From: Lingula anatina
Taxonomy: Eukaryota > Brachiopoda > Lingulata > Lingulida > Lingulidae
Reading direction: 5' to 3'
Assembly: GCF_001039355.2 (NCBI RefSeq)
Contig: NW_019775495.1
Span: 68,977 to 132,976, forward strand
DNA length: 64,000 nucleotides
Under the pieces are notes generated by a model. That model had not been told where the DNA came from and made no database searches. It saw only the letters and a list, made by a program, of their open reading frames with translations. Each line of letters begins with the position of its first letter. Positions within the stretch are counted from its first letter, which is position 1. Of this stretch, positions 62,681 to 64,000 are shown in pieces. Both the position numbers and the translations under genes were made by a program.

Positions 62681-64000
62681 ACACTTCTTTTTCTAGACCG
62701 GGAGCAGTGCTGAAAAAAGATTAAGCCTTCATTAACCTAACCTGTTTTCAAAAAGCTTTCCACCAAACTAATATTACTTATTGTCTGAAAATTTGTTAAT
62801 ATATAACATTAATGCGATGAGTTTATTCTTTGACTTGACTTTTAATAGTAAAGTATGACCTGAGACAAATGAAGATGACTTTTTAACAAAGTTAATGACT
62901 TGACATGACTTTCATATCGCATTCATGTTGGCCTCTTTCATAAATAACAGTAACCACAATGACTGACTCCATCATCAGACTCAAAGTTGGAGCAAAGACT
63001 CCATTCAGTAAAGGTGACTGTGAATTGGTGTCTGATGCACCAACAACTTCAAAATTGAATAATAATTTCCTCTGGTCTCATTACAAAAGAGTGACTTTAA
63101 CCTCGCTTCAAGACAGTGACCTCTGATGTCATTACAAGACAATGACCTCTGACCTAATTTACAAGACAATGGCCTTTGACCTATTTTACAAGACAATAAG
63201 CTCTGGACTCCTAAGAAGGTAACATCAAATTGGAAAAGACAGTACTATAATGACAGTTTTTCTATTACGACCCACCCTTGAAATTTCCTCTAATGCAACC
63301 TAATTTTATGGCATTTATCATTTGTTTAATGATGTTGGCCTTGCATAGATATAACCTTTTTGGTATTAATTAATCCTTATTTGATGTGCTTTATTACTGT
63401 ACAGTGGCTCTAAGCAAATCTTGTTTCAGCACAGCCAAGGTCCTATCTTATTCTTTATTTTATGTTGACAAGAAAAGGCTTGCTGCTAAATATCAGGATT
63501 TTATAGAAGTCCCGAAAGCCCTCCCCCCCCCCCTCCACCTACAACATTGATTATCGAAATCCATCACTTGTCCTAGGTAGCAGTCTAATCAAATGATATA
63601 CTGTATAAAGATACATCTTTGAAAGCCTGTTAAGGTTCTTGTTGTGAGTAATTGCACAAAACACTAGAATTCATGTGTTAATCACAGTTACTTACACCAC
63701 CATATCATTCCAACTCGGTACCACATGTTTTTACTAGTATATTTAGCTTTAACCGCTTATATTAAGAACACTACCCTGGCAACTGCAGTGCTGCAGAGTG
63801 TGGCTAGAAGCACAATATTTGCAGTAAATCTTTTGCTAAAATGAAACAAGCTAGGGGAGCTTTAAGTTTAAATGTTTGGATCTCCCTTTTCAACTAGATT
63901 TCTTTTTAGCAAAATGTCTTTTTAACTACTGCACATGAATGTTTCCATGTTTGGTATCAGCTTCCTCTTCATAATGTGAAGAAAGTCCATTGCTCCAAAC
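62681..64000 (+). other. mbl: following intron or 3' region, to window end
   Basis: It contains a minisatellite (63076-63210) and a C run near 63523. Otherwise nothing is recognisable. Further C-terminal exons and the 3' UTR are expected beyond the window. Confidence 0.6.
63076..63210. repeat. minisatellite, ACAAGACAATGACCTCTGAC type
   Basis: Four to five imperfect units of about 30-36 bases containing ACAAGACAATGRCCTYTGAC. The minus-strand frame with repeated LSCKxGQR is its translation. Confidence 0.85.

Overview
The window is a piece of an AT-rich animal genome with long introns. It carries most of one gene on the + strand: a muscleblind / muscleblind-like (mbl, MBNL) RNA-binding splicing regulator. 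Five coding exons can be read directly (18623-18862, 38654-38809, 48938-49144, 50515-50769, 61481-61631). All junctions are in phase 0 until the last, which ends in phase 1. Together with a 66-nt KKRPRE exon (57157-57222) and a probable next exon (62589-62674) they give about 387 residues. The protein has two tandem CCCH zinc-finger pairs, an Ala/Gln-rich linker, a basic nuclear-localisation-type segment and the conserved KRPA...PVYQP...YQQAL tail. The second zinc finger has CX7CX6CX3H spacing, as I recall for fly Muscleblind rather than vertebrate MBNL. With the long AT-rich introns, the abundant microsatellites and the MITEs, this suggests a protostome, most likely a lophotrochozoan such as a mollusc. 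That placement is inference.

Layout: 1-6.3 kb is upstream DNA with two related palindromic MITEs (2341-2506, 2698-2858) and GA/CA microsatellites. 6.33-6.77 kb looks like a promoter and 5'-UTR exon: it has a perfect AGGTCA DR5 and a third AGGTCA site, and ends in a donor after 6768. Intron 1 (6769-18261) holds a 1.31-kb terminal-inverted-repeat element (16449-17758). Exon 2 (18262-18862) carries the rest of the 5' UTR and the start codon. Intron 2 (18863-38653) starts with a degenerate GGACTCTAT-type array and contains a Harbinger-like MITE (29705-29916). Intron 3 (38810-48937) contains an assembly gap (41925-41945) and two candidate cassette exons. Between 50.8 and 61.5 kb lie the KKRPRE exon and three weaker phase-0 candidates. 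The window ends inside an intron; the true C-terminus and 3' UTR are outside.

The most interesting signal is regulatory. Dense clusters of YGCY, the known Muscleblind RNA motif, lie beside candidate alternative exons: 14 copies in 118 nt just after a 39-nt candidate microexon, 11 copies in 77 nt just before the KKRPRE exon, and smaller clusters at 51.5 and 62.5 kb. I saw no comparable cluster beside the zinc-finger exons 3 to 5. This suggests that the gene controls its own splicing. No second protein-coding gene, rRNA, tRNA or CRISPR was found.
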